Shown here: positions 12,380 through 21,511 of the stretch, in pieces
Numbering within the stretch: position 1 is the first letter of the stretch
Layout: each line of letters opens with the position of its first letter
Origin: Setoptus koraiensis
Taxonomy: Eukaryota; Arthropoda
Assembly: GCA_048013815.1 (NCBI GenBank)
Contig: CM106585.1
Coordinates: forward strand, 1,984,001 to 2,048,000
Length of the DNA: 64,000 nt
Reading direction: 5' to 3'
Made by a program: the position numbers and the translations under genes
Notes under the pieces: generated by a model
Told to the model about the DNA's origin: nothing
Database searches by the model: none
Seen by the model: only the letters and a program-made list of their open reading frames with translations

Positions 12380-12683
12380 ATTTAAGTAAATTTATATCGT
12401 GATGATCCGTTAATTGATGTGCGTACGCTCCAATTCGTAGAGCTCAGTAAATAAGCTTTAAGAAACATTATTATAACTATGTCAAATATGTGCTAATCAA
12501 AAGTAGTTCTAGTAATTGGTTACGAAGTATTTTTTGATTAAATTGATTCGACAAACATGGAAATAATGGATTCAGGCCTCTGATGTTGCAAATTGTCGAC
12601 TCAAACAAGTGGCTTCTAATGAACGAGCAAATAATTCAATTTGGTCAAACTATACGCTGACTGCACATTGCCTGCCCACTAGC
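12380..12683. other. Tail of the CECR2-bearing segment
   Basis: AT-rich, no gene seen. If the donor at 12339 is used, this is the start of a CECR2 intron cut short where the duplicated flank resumes at about 12684. Confidence 0.5.
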
Positions 12684-12886
12684 TGTATGGATCCAGGTGC
12701 GACAATCTCAAGAATGTCACGTCCGCATTCTGGGCCTAGCTATCAACTTGATATCAACCTGAATATCAAATATAGCAACACGTGCAGTTGGTTGTTGGCA
12801 GTTGTTGGATGATAATTGCTGTTGCTATACTCGCTGGTTGGTGGTCATCGCCGATACCCGACAGCCGACAGTTATGTCGTGATCGG
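12684..12886 (+). repeat. Dispersed duplicated segment, copy B
   Basis: Diverged copy of 4857-5113 with the same order of blocks and one deletion of about 50 bp. It ends at gtcgtgatcgg, immediately abutting the perfect 557-bp repeat. Confidence 0.85.
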
Positions 12887-13442
12887 ACTCTCGAATTGAG
12901 AGTCTCGACGGCTCGCTGGCTCGCTCGATAGCTCACTCGACGGCTTACCCTTTGCATAAAACAACAGCCGTCGCATATTATCATTATCATTATCATTGCC
13001 ATTGCTACTATTAATATTTTTATTTATATGTATGCATATTCAAATTATTTCGCATTCGTATATTTGCCACTATAGGCTTGTGTCGTTGTCGAGCCACTTT
13101 GTGATTTGTGAACTGTGTGATCTGCGCCATTTGTGTGATCCATGTTCACACAGTTGCCAATGTGTTGTCGTATGGTTGTGTGATCGCTCATTTGCTCGAT
13201 CTCTACCACTAGAGATCGTCTATACACACACTGACAGTGAGCTATTCAAGAGCGCATATTCCAGACCGAACGCCGGCCGGCCGGCCGGCTCTCTCAGTGG
13301 TCGCATTCGGATCTGTTTGTGATCTGAATTAATAACCAGCCAGATGAACTTATCTCGCAATGGCATCTACGCTAATGAGATTTAATCCCAACCAAAGCCT
13401 TAGAGAGTAATAATATAATAACCATAATGGCAGCTAATAAGC
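12886..13442 (+). repeat. Perfect 557-bp direct repeat, copy 2
   Basis: Identical to 8347-8903. Left flank is copy B of the diverged segment; right flank (13443 on) is unrelated to what follows copy 1 and falls inside a minus-strand open frame. The identity contrasts with the diverged sequence beside it. Confidence 0.97.
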
Positions 13443-13710
13443 CAATCTTTCTAAGAATTTCTGTTAATACTCGGCTCTTTAGAGCCGATCCACATGTGCA
13501 TGGTAGTTCCAGGATATTCTCGTTCTTTGGAGGATCCGACCTACTGAAGAGATCTTCAAATGACGATTCATAGGGAATATCATCTGAATTTCGAACAATA
13601 TGCTCCTGGGCAGGTTTTCTAATTAGGTTGCGTCTACGATACAAACTCGCCCGATAATTTAATGGTTCGTTCCATCCCATAGGGTCGCCTACCATCATCT
13701 TCCCATCCAT
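13372..13710 (-). CDS. Hypothetical minus-strand ORF, cut by the repeat boundary
   Basis: An open frame from the ATG at 13710 gives MDGKMMVGDPMGWNEPLNYR and continues through a charged, proline-containing stretch to about residue 90. It then enters the perfect repeat at 13442 and reads a further 22 hydrophobic residues before a stop. No domain is recognised. The first 90 codons look protein-like (balanced composition, no repeats), so this may be an exon whose continuation was replaced by the repeat or mis-joined in assembly. Existence as a gene is uncertain. Confidence 0.33.
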   Translation of the reverse strand: MDGKMMVGDPMGWNEPLNYRASLYRRRNLIRKPAQEHIVRNSDDIPYESSFEDLFSRSDPPKNENILELPCTCGSALKSRVLTEILRKIGLLAAIMVIILLLSKALVGIKSH

Positions 13711-14109
13711 CTTGAAAAAATCGGCTTGGGGTAAACTATATCATGATTAATTTGTGTTTCGCTGGTTATTTTATTCTCCATGGGTTTTTCGCTTAATCCT
13801 GCCATTTTTCATTTATTAATTTGTATTGTATTAAATTTAAGTTTCATCAACCAGACACATAACAGGAATGCAACAACTGTGCGTTCTGTGGCTTCAGCTC
13901 CTTAAAAAAGCTAGGCACAGTGTGCGTTCACGACTAACGATCCAAACGGATGCATTTGGGGTTGGCACTCAGGTTCATCGTTTACAAAAATCACTTTCTG
14001 CCCCCAAAAGTCTGTTTGACCGCCAACAAAGTAACTCAATCCATATCGATGAGTTACGTTGACCTGGCTAGCTGTAACGGCTTCACTATCGTTTTATAGC
14101 ACATTCATA
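13711..14109. other. Intergenic stretch
   Basis: AT-rich; no gene, RNA or repeat could be supported. Confidence 0.5.
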
Positions 14110-14460
14110 ATGACCGCGTGGCCACAATCATCGATAAGTCTATTAATATTATTATTTTTTTCTCTTTTTCAACTAAAAAATTTCACCATTATGCAAGATC
14201 ATCTAGAAGACGAGTATCCAGAGGCCTTCGTTGGTAGCATTCGAGGTAGGCCCATGATTCATCAACCTGGTGGAAATAATAATCGCTGCTGGACCCGAAT
14301 GCTACCAACGAAGGCCTCTGGAAATAACACGGACTTCCTTTCAGACATGGATTTCCTGGAACTACATTCTTTTATTCGATCATTTTGCTCACTAAAATTA
14401 TATCTCACCCATGTTTCCCTGGTTTATAACCTTGAGAGGCCCGTGTACTGCAGCGACTGA
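14110..14460 (+). CDS. Hypothetical small secreted protein (116 residues)
   Basis: The ATG at 14110 opens a 116-codon frame beginning MTAWPQSSISLLILLFFSLF, which looks like a signal peptide, then a polar stretch (MQDHLEDEYPEAFVGSIRGR, GGNNNRCW). No family is recognised. A perfect 26-bp inverted repeat (14218-14243 and 14296-14321) lies inside the frame, so EAFVGSIR and RMLPTKAS are encoded by complementary arms. That makes the real coding status doubtful. It could be a small secreted peptide precursor, an exon of a longer gene, or chance. Confidence 0.3.
   Translation: MTAWPQSSISLLILLFFSLFQLKNFTIMQDHLEDEYPEAFVGSIRGRPMIHQPGGNNNRCWTRMLPTKASGNNTDFLSDMDFLELHSFIRSFCSLKLYLTHVSLVYNLERPVYCSD
14218..14321. 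repeat. Inverted repeat: 26-bp arms, 52-bp spacer
   Basis: 14218-14243 (ccagaggccttcgttggtag...) and 14296-14321 are perfect reverse complements. Flanks do not pair further. Confidence 0.95.
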
Positions 14461-15244
14461 TATCTTTCCACAATTATCCTCTAACGTCTGACGGAAGGAA
14501 CTTTGTTTTGTTAAAAAATTCCAAACATTGTTTGATTCTCTGTGATGCGATGGATTGGGAAAGTCGATACGAAAGGTAAAAACCTATGATCTTGTTTCAC
14601 TACGATCAATAAGGTTTCGCCGATGTGTCATTATGCAACAGAGAGTCGATCTGACTGCAAATCTCTCACAACTACTATTGAGTAGCGAGCGCATACTCAA
14701 TAAAATATCGATGATATCATGGAGAGTCACGAATTCATTGTAATGATTATCCACATTTATTGCTCATAATACATACGGCCTATGTGTCACACATATCGGG
14801 CCCAATACTCATAACTCTACTTGAATCATGTTTGAGTGTACCTTTGAACGTGCTTCGCATTGTCATCAGGGACCAATGCAAAAGATGTTCTCTATTCATA
14901 TCAGCTGTAAGCTATAAACTATTATATTATGATCCAACAATCTAACCAATCCATTTATTGCATATTATGATCCAACAATGTATAATTAGAGCATACATCT
15001 ACTGCGTATACTAAACAATCTATTACGTAATAGTAATCATGTAAACAAGGTTGTGAACCTAAATTTATGAGACGACAAAAGCACAATCATCGGGTATCCG
15101 TTTAGATCAGTGATTCAGCGAGACCTGAAACATAATGTTCAATTTGTATGATCAATTACTGTTTTAACTTATAACTATCGATCTTCGTCGTAACCAATTT
15201 GAGACAAATCTATCTAGAATACATGTGATCGCCAGAGAACCAGG
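14461..15244. other. Intergenic stretch upstream of the FLVCR-type gene
   Basis: AT-rich. An 18-bp direct repeat (atattatgatccaacaat) lies at 14924-14941 and 14962-14979. TTACGTAA occurs near 15025. Short open frames at 14555-14743 and 14760-14945 have no supporting features. The promoter of the transporter gene should lie here but is not recognised. Confidence 0.5.
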
Positions 15245-16734
15245 ATGGCCAATCAAACAAACATAGACACAAATATCGACAACAATAGTGTTGGTGATGC
15301 CTCGGTGACAAATTATCATCATCACGAGACAATGAAAGTTTATAAAAAACGTTTTTTAATATTGTTACTATTTTGTCTCTATTCCATGATGAACTCTTTT
15401 CAATGGATTGAGTACTCAAGCTTGACCAATGTAGTATCACATTTCTACAATGTTGACAATATGGCCGTCAATTGGACCTCAGTCATCTACATGGTAACCT
15501 ATATACCGTTCATTTTGCCAGCCAGTTGGCTTTTGGAGTTCATCGGACTGAGATACGCTGTCATAATTGGCTCGACCGGAACAACTATTGGAGCCGCCAT
15601 AAAGTGTTTCAGTGTTCACGAAGCGGGCTTTGCAATAACAATGTTCGGTCAAACTATAGTGGCTCTATCTCAACTTTTTATCATTAGCGTGCCCCCTCTA
15701 CTGGCTGCCGTATGGTACCCCGACAATCAAGTGTCCACGGCTACAGCTTTCGGCGTGTTCGGTAATCAATTTGGAATTGCGCTGGGATTCATTGTACCAC
15801 CACTCATGTTGCCGGATATCTCTACTAAGGCTGCTATTGCCTCTGGACTCAAATCACTATTCTATTCAGTGTTTTTAATGTCCCTCATACTCACCGTGGC
15901 CATCTTATTGTTTTTCGACAACGAACCCGAAAAGCCGCCAGGATCCGCGCGTCTCCGAGCACAAATGGGCTGTCAAGCTCCCACACCTGCTTCTTTTTTG
16001 GCCTCTGTAGTGGCTGTTTGCAAAGACAAAAATTACATTCTGCTGGTGATTAGCTATGGCATAAATGTGGGAGTATTCTACGCCATATCTACAGTTCTAA
16101 ATCAAATGGTTGCACCAACGTGGCCTCAATTGACCTACTTGGCTGGTGCCATGGGTCTCATAATAGTCATTAGCGGCATGGCGGGTTCCGTTGTTTGTGG
16201 TCAAGCTCTAGATAGAACGCATGCTTTCAAGACTGTTACAGTGCTGATCTATTTGTTCTCTCTATTGTCTATGGTTGTGTTCGCTATTGTTGTCCGGCTA
16301 CCCAACATGATCTGGCCACTTTACGTGGCTTCAGCGATCCTCGGATTCTTTATGACTGGCTATCTACCGTTGGGCTTTGAGTTTGCAGCTGAGATAACTT
16401 ATCCACAGCCAGAGAATACTACAGCCGGTCTCTTGAATCTGTCGGCTCAGGTGAGTCATCTTAGCTAGTCACATCTTGTATTCTTCAACCCGATGACTGT
16501 CTAATTCTAACCATGTTGTTAATTTGCTGTTTCCACTAGGTTTTCGGAATAGCTTTAACATTTTTGACATCTGAACTAGTGGACCATTCAGGAGATTTGA
16601 TCGCCAATGCATTTCTTTCCGGCTGTCTGCTATTGGGACTGATCATAACAGTATTGATTAAGGCCGATCTCAAGCGTCAGAAAGCCGTTAAAAACCAATT
16701 GGATGAAATGCACGGTAACGTTGTATTCACTTGA
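15245..16734 (+). CDS. FLVCR: FLVCR-family (SLC49) major facilitator transporter
   Basis: Two exons, 15245-16450 and 16540-16734 (89-nt intron between codons), coding about 466 residues, close to the length of FLVCR2 and slightly shorter than FLVCR1. A short polar N-terminus (about 30 residues) precedes KKRFLILLLFCLYSMMNSFQ, the FLVCR signature in membrane segment 1. FLVCR-like landmarks follow: WTSVIYMVTYIPFILPASWL, GLRYAVIIGS, IKCFSV, and the GNQFGIALGFIVPP motif of segment 5. A cytoplasmic loop (EPEKPPGSARLRAQ) separates the two six-helix halves; the last helices are in exon 2. FLVCR proteins sit in the plasma membrane and transport heme or choline/ethanolamine; which applies here cannot be told. 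Start chosen at the ATG in gatggcc context, just upstream of conserved sequence. It converges on the minus-strand Argonaute piece only about 250 bp downstream. Looks complete. Confidence 0.93.
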
Positions 16735-16980
16735 CAAATCAATACTGGAATGGTCCATTAGGAATGATCGAGTTTGTTAGTCACTAATCACTCTCTGACT
16801 TACTGAATACCTGATATTCGTTGCATTCTCATGGAACGGCGACAGAATCGCTTTTTATACTCTTAACCAGTTGATCCAACTCAGGAGACACAATACAGCT
16901 GTCGATATGATCAACCCACAGGTTGTGATCGAATGGTTTTTGATGAAAACATATCTATGGCTTATTGTGAGGACTTATTT

Positions 16981-18002
16981 TTAGATCGTAGGGAGGTTAC
17001 GATCGTAGATCTTGTTCTCTAAGAAAGGGAAGAATTTGTCTTTCCAGAATGAATCGTCCATCCAGTTATCACTAGATATTATTCTCGTATTCGGCGCAGG
17101 TATCGCTATGCCTAATGATCTGGCGCCACTCGAATAATTCTTCAGGAACTGTTCACACGCTTTGTCATTTTTATCCTTTATGTCGCGATCAGGTCGTTTG
17201 GGATCGTGAGCGCAAAGGGCCAGCATCCATTTTGTAATCGAAACTGGATTGAAGAATTTTACTCCGTCTTTAATATTATAGGCGCCATCAAAAGGTTTGA
17301 TTAATTTGTTGCCCATCAAGCTTGTTGGCTCAAGCTCCCTGCCTTTCACTGGCAATGGCTCAGTACCGATATTAATTCCAAAGGTTTCGTAAATTTTCTT
17401 TCCGCTATTCCTGATATCCGCAGCATTGCGATTTATTTTATCGAAGTGGACATCCGGCTTGGTGGCGGTTTTCCTTATTATTTCAGCGGTCTCCTTAGGA
17501 TCAAACCTTCTCTTGCAATGCTGCTTTTCTATCAACCAGCCCACTTCCATGGGCAAATGGTAGAACTGCTCAGGATTTCCAACTTTAATACAGAATAGTT
17601 TTGGATATTTCACAGTATAGTTATGCACACGTTTGAGATATTCTTCGACCGATGTCTCTCTCACAGCTTTTGTTTCATGGTTAACCTCGTTAAACTTCAA
17701 CTGTTGTGAGTCAATTCTGGCTAATCCAAGTACGCGTACTTTCCTATAGTGTTTAACGCTAGGGTTGGAACCTGGATACGCTTTGTGTCTAACCTCTACT
17801 TGTTTGTGTTTAATGTCAACCTCGAACAGGTCCCATATAGTTTTATCTTTTTGAGCTTCCATAAAGGCAGTTTTGACGTCGACTTGTCCATTTTCTTGCC
17901 GAAACTTTTTCGAAGCCACTCGCTTGCAGAGCAGGTCGACCAGATTGCATTCGTCATAGAACGCGGCGATTGAGTTGGCAACATTCAACAGCATACCAGA
18001 AA

Positions 18003-18076
<74 letters not shown>

Positions 18077-18266
18077 TAATAAATTGGGGGGGGGGGGTGG
18101 GGGGGGGGGGGCGGGGGGGGGGGGGGCGGGGGGGGGGGGGGGGGGGGGGGGGGGGATATTAATAATATATATAATATAAAACATTTTGCCGGGCCTGGCG
18201 ACTCAAATAGAAGCCAGTGTTCAATTTGATCCCATTCCCAAATCTATATCTGTTCTCGGATCCGAC
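16981..18266 (-). CDS. AGO: Argonaute gene piece (L1, PAZ, L2, start of MID), lacking PIWI
   Basis: Main exon 17994 down to 16981, at least 337 residues. MLLNVANSIAAFYDE matches the end of linker L1. The PAZ domain follows, with KYPKLFCIKVGN, FYHLPMEV, and the conserved Lys/Arg-rich stretch after it, ending ETAEIIRKTATKP. Linker L2/MID entry matches FGINIGTEPLPVKGRELEP and VKFFNPVSITKWMLAL. The frame stops in early MID (KIYDRNLPTI) only about 250 bp from the convergent transporter gene, so no PIWI domain fits here. Across the G-rich run, 18266-18180 (minus) encodes NRYRFGNGIKLNTGFYLSRQ, the preceding part of L1, and an intron is likely between. The N-terminal domain would fall in the N gap or is absent. 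Argonautes bind small RNAs for silencing; without PIWI this piece could not slice. It is probably a partial gene or assembly-truncated. Confidence 0.85.
18006..18155 (+). repeat. 150-bp near-pure G tract, likely sequencing or assembly artefact
   Basis: 70 consecutive G (18006-18075), the word ataataaatt, then G to 18155 with only single T or C interruptions. It sits between two pieces of the same Argonaute gene. Long poly-G is typical of dark-cycle read ends in two-colour sequencing, but a real C-tract in the intron (sense strand) cannot be excluded. Confidence 0.9.
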
Positions 18267-18267
18267 A

Positions 18268-18767
18268 NNNNNNNNNNNNNNNNNNNNNNNNNNNNNNNNN
18301 NNNNNNNNNNNNNNNNNNNNNNNNNNNNNNNNNNNNNNNNNNNNNNNNNNNNNNNNNNNNNNNNNNNNNNNNNNNNNNNNNNNNNNNNNNNNNNNNNNNN
18401 NNNNNNNNNNNNNNNNNNNNNNNNNNNNNNNNNNNNNNNNNNNNNNNNNNNNNNNNNNNNNNNNNNNNNNNNNNNNNNNNNNNNNNNNNNNNNNNNNNNN
18501 NNNNNNNNNNNNNNNNNNNNNNNNNNNNNNNNNNNNNNNNNNNNNNNNNNNNNNNNNNNNNNNNNNNNNNNNNNNNNNNNNNNNNNNNNNNNNNNNNNNN
18601 NNNNNNNNNNNNNNNNNNNNNNNNNNNNNNNNNNNNNNNNNNNNNNNNNNNNNNNNNNNNNNNNNNNNNNNNNNNNNNNNNNNNNNNNNNNNNNNNNNNN
18701 NNNNNNNNNNNNNNNNNNNNNNNNNNNNNNNNNNNNNNNNNNNNNNNNNNNNNNNNNNNNNNNNNNN
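18268..18767. other. Assembly gap of exactly 500 N
   Basis: Positions 18268-18767 are all N. The round length suggests a scaffold join of unknown or estimated size. The missing N-terminal part of the Argonaute gene would be expected here. Confidence 0.99.
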
Positions 18768-18961
18768 GCAGACATCAATCATCCAATTGAAAAAAAAAAA
18801 AGTTAGTCCAAGTCGAACCATTATCACGCGTCAATTCAATAAGTCATTCGAAGTTAGTTCACTGTAATTTGGTGGCACATTAACTCTTCCAAACATTATC
18901 TACATCACCAGTTGATTGTTTACATACCCACATACATAAAGGTTGTAAAGCAAAACCAAAA

Positions 18962-19300
18962 ATGAAGCTCAGTTTATCAGAGATGAGGGAACAACATGAA
19001 TATAAGATGTCCCTAAAGCAACATCATCAATCATCCATCGTAGATTATTTGCATAAACAACTACAACAACGGACAAGCAACAAACAAGATAACGAATGGA
19101 TTGAAAAAGAAAAGAATAATATTAAGTCGTCGTCCAAGTCAGCCAATGGCAAGTTCTCAAAGTTGCATAATGGAAACAGCGGCTCATTAACGCCCCAAAC
19201 AGACAGCGAAAAGAAGCACAATTCTAATAATTGTTTCAGGCGATTAGCCAACACTATCGACTGGCATCAAGTTAATCAATATATGGACTCATTTCCGTAG
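18962..19300 (+). CDS. Hypothetical hydrophilic protein (112 residues)
   Basis: A single open frame from the ATG at 18962 (aaaaatgaag context) to the stop at 19298-19300. Composition is rich in Lys, Ser, Gln, Asn and His, with no signal peptide, membrane segment or recognised domain. The C-terminus (NCFRRLANTIDWHQVNQYMD) is less biased and could be a short folded or binding segment. It may be a small gene or one exon of a larger one whose neighbour is lost in the gap at 18268-18767. Confidence 0.4.
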   Translation: MKLSLSEMREQHEYKMSLKQHHQSSIVDYLHKQLQQRTSNKQDNEWIEKEKNNIKSSSKSANGKFSKLHNGNSGSLTPQTDSEKKHNSNNCFRRLANTIDWHQVNQYMDSFP

Positions 19301-21511
19301 GGCATTTGTTCGAATCCAATTAACCATCTGCAGAGAAACAATTTATTGAGCAGTATTATTAGTCGTAGTTGGCAGTGATTGGTAATATAGCAATAATAGA
19401 TTAATGCTTAATATTGTTGCTTGATTGGTCTCATTTACCTGATGGATACACACACAAATTGTTTGTTTGTTTGTGTGTATGATTTCTTCTATCCTTATTA
19501 TTGTTACTAACGTCATTAGTATTAAACATAATTAACATAATTATTAATACTAATAGTATTAAGAAATTGTTGTATGTGTGTACCCATTAGAGCCATATTT
19601 TATTTGTCCGTTTAATGGTGGACACAACAGCACAAACATAATTAAGAGTATAATTAAATGTAAAAGCTAGCCGCATCTAACGAGCGAGCTAGTGTCTTCG
19701 TCGCGCTAAAACGCCCATCGATTTCGATATCGGTCATCGTCACAACAAGCGTCTTGGCTAGACAAGACGCATACATTCACAAGTAGAGAGATAAATGTCA
19801 TATCGCTGTCGTGGTCGCTTAAATATTATGATCATATTATTGTACAAATTAATGTGACACTACAGTGACAGCCTACCGCCAGTAACCAATGTAATTTGTC
19901 AATATTATTATTATTATCATTATCATAATCAAGATTACTAATAAATCAGCATACGCACACTCTCATATGGTACACTTATAGTATGACACTTATAGTCATA
20001 TGTGAGTCAATCGGCTAACTATTGCATATATAGTTATTATTATAAATGATTTTATTATTACCAATTAGATGCCAATAACTGTTTTATTAAGTGAGTCAAG
20101 TTAGTAACTTGTTGCAAGCGGTGATAAACTAGCTGTCCATAGAAAAAGTCCGTACGAAACATAACATTTTAGGTAAGTATCAAGAGGACGCATATCAATA
20201 CGTATGGCGTGTATAAATTGTTGTAACTAGGCCACTATTGTAGATGCCGCAACACTGTGAAACACATGATGTGATGCGGCACAAAATGACACGAAATTGT
20301 TGCAAATAGTTTGCTGTGGTCAAGATATTGATACAATGCAACCACAGTGTAGTGTAATAATGACCAGTGATAAGAGACAAGTTGTCGCCAGTTGTCAGAT
20401 TGCCAATTAGCCTAGTTAACAGTACAGCACACAGGTAATGGGTCAGGTGCCGGTGACCTCGATACATGTTGTGTTACTTGCGGCTTGCGTAAATTTTATA
20501 TTTGCAGCCGGTATTGTTGTCTGTTTGGTTGGCTCAAGTCGGTTAGTCCGAACAGCGACACAACAACAACAACGACAACAACAGCAGCAGCACTAGTAGC
20601 AATAACAACAACATCACTACCAATGAGACAAAAGATTTTTCGTCTCTCCACTAGCGTCTTGAGCGAAACTCCATTTGATGTTGTATGGCAACAACATTCG
20701 GTGATGATGAAAAGAAATCTGATTTGTTGTTCACAAGAATAGAACAGCAGTCGTTGTTGCAGTTGTTGCTGTGATAAATAGAATTGGATAGAAAAAAGCT
20801 TTCTTGCCCATTGTTGTCTACGCTTGTGCTAGTCTACTGACCACCAAGTGTCAACTCATTCAATTGTCATCCGATTTAGCAGGCACCGATACAAGTTAGC
20901 GAGTAGCGAGTTTGATTTCCTGCCGGCCGAGTTTCACAGCAAGCAGTACTACGGGCACAAGTGGCAACAAGTGTTGCTTCTTTGCAAGCGTCTTTGCTTT
21001 CTCGACTACTCGCTTCTTTTTGGCTTCTTGTTCGCCTTTGGCCATCACTGTCGGTTATGTAACATTTGTTATGTAACAGCAAGCCAGCAGCAACGGCAGC
21101 ATCGCAGTATCAAATCAACGAGCGGCTATCTATAGACCTTGTTGCCACTATGTATTGTTACAGCTAGCTGTGGATAGAAGATACAAGAGAGCTTCACTTG
21201 AGCACATCACAAGTCCGCATCAGACTTAAAATAATCACAACCAAACAATTATTATTAGTCACTCACAGTGAAACAAACCCAATACTCGTCATATACTCAA
21301 TAATAATCCGATGAGCCAATAATTAATCTTGCTTGGGTTTTTTGAATTCAAATTTTCAACAATTTCAAACAAAACCCGACGACTAGGATCAACGCAGCAA
21401 CTGCTCAGTCAATTTATCACTAATAGCAACACTTGCGACCACAAACAGAGTGAAATCGTAGCCACAGGAGCGTCGTAACAGGAAATAACTGTGTAATAGA
21501 ACATTGTCAAC
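19301..21511. other. Intergenic region upstream of the carboxypeptidase gene
   Basis: AT-rich, with TAATAC-type repeats at 19510-19565, a CAA/CAG tract at 20560-20602 and two TTATGTAA words 14 bp apart near 21055-21076. A tRNA-like T-loop string at about 19308 lacks any cloverleaf around it. No further gene is supported; promoter and 5' UTR of the carboxypeptidase are expected in the last few hundred bases. Confidence 0.6.

Noticed and set aside
4937-17002. 20-base near match between 4937-4956 and 16983-17002
   Set aside because: One mismatch in 20 is within chance for a self-comparison of this size, and flanks do not match.
17954-18184. Poly-proline and poly-glycine frames
   Set aside because: Translation of the 150-bp G tract, probably an artefact.
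19300-19325. tRNA-like T-loop string gttcgaatcc
   Set aside because: No matching T-stem, A-box or acceptor stem around it.
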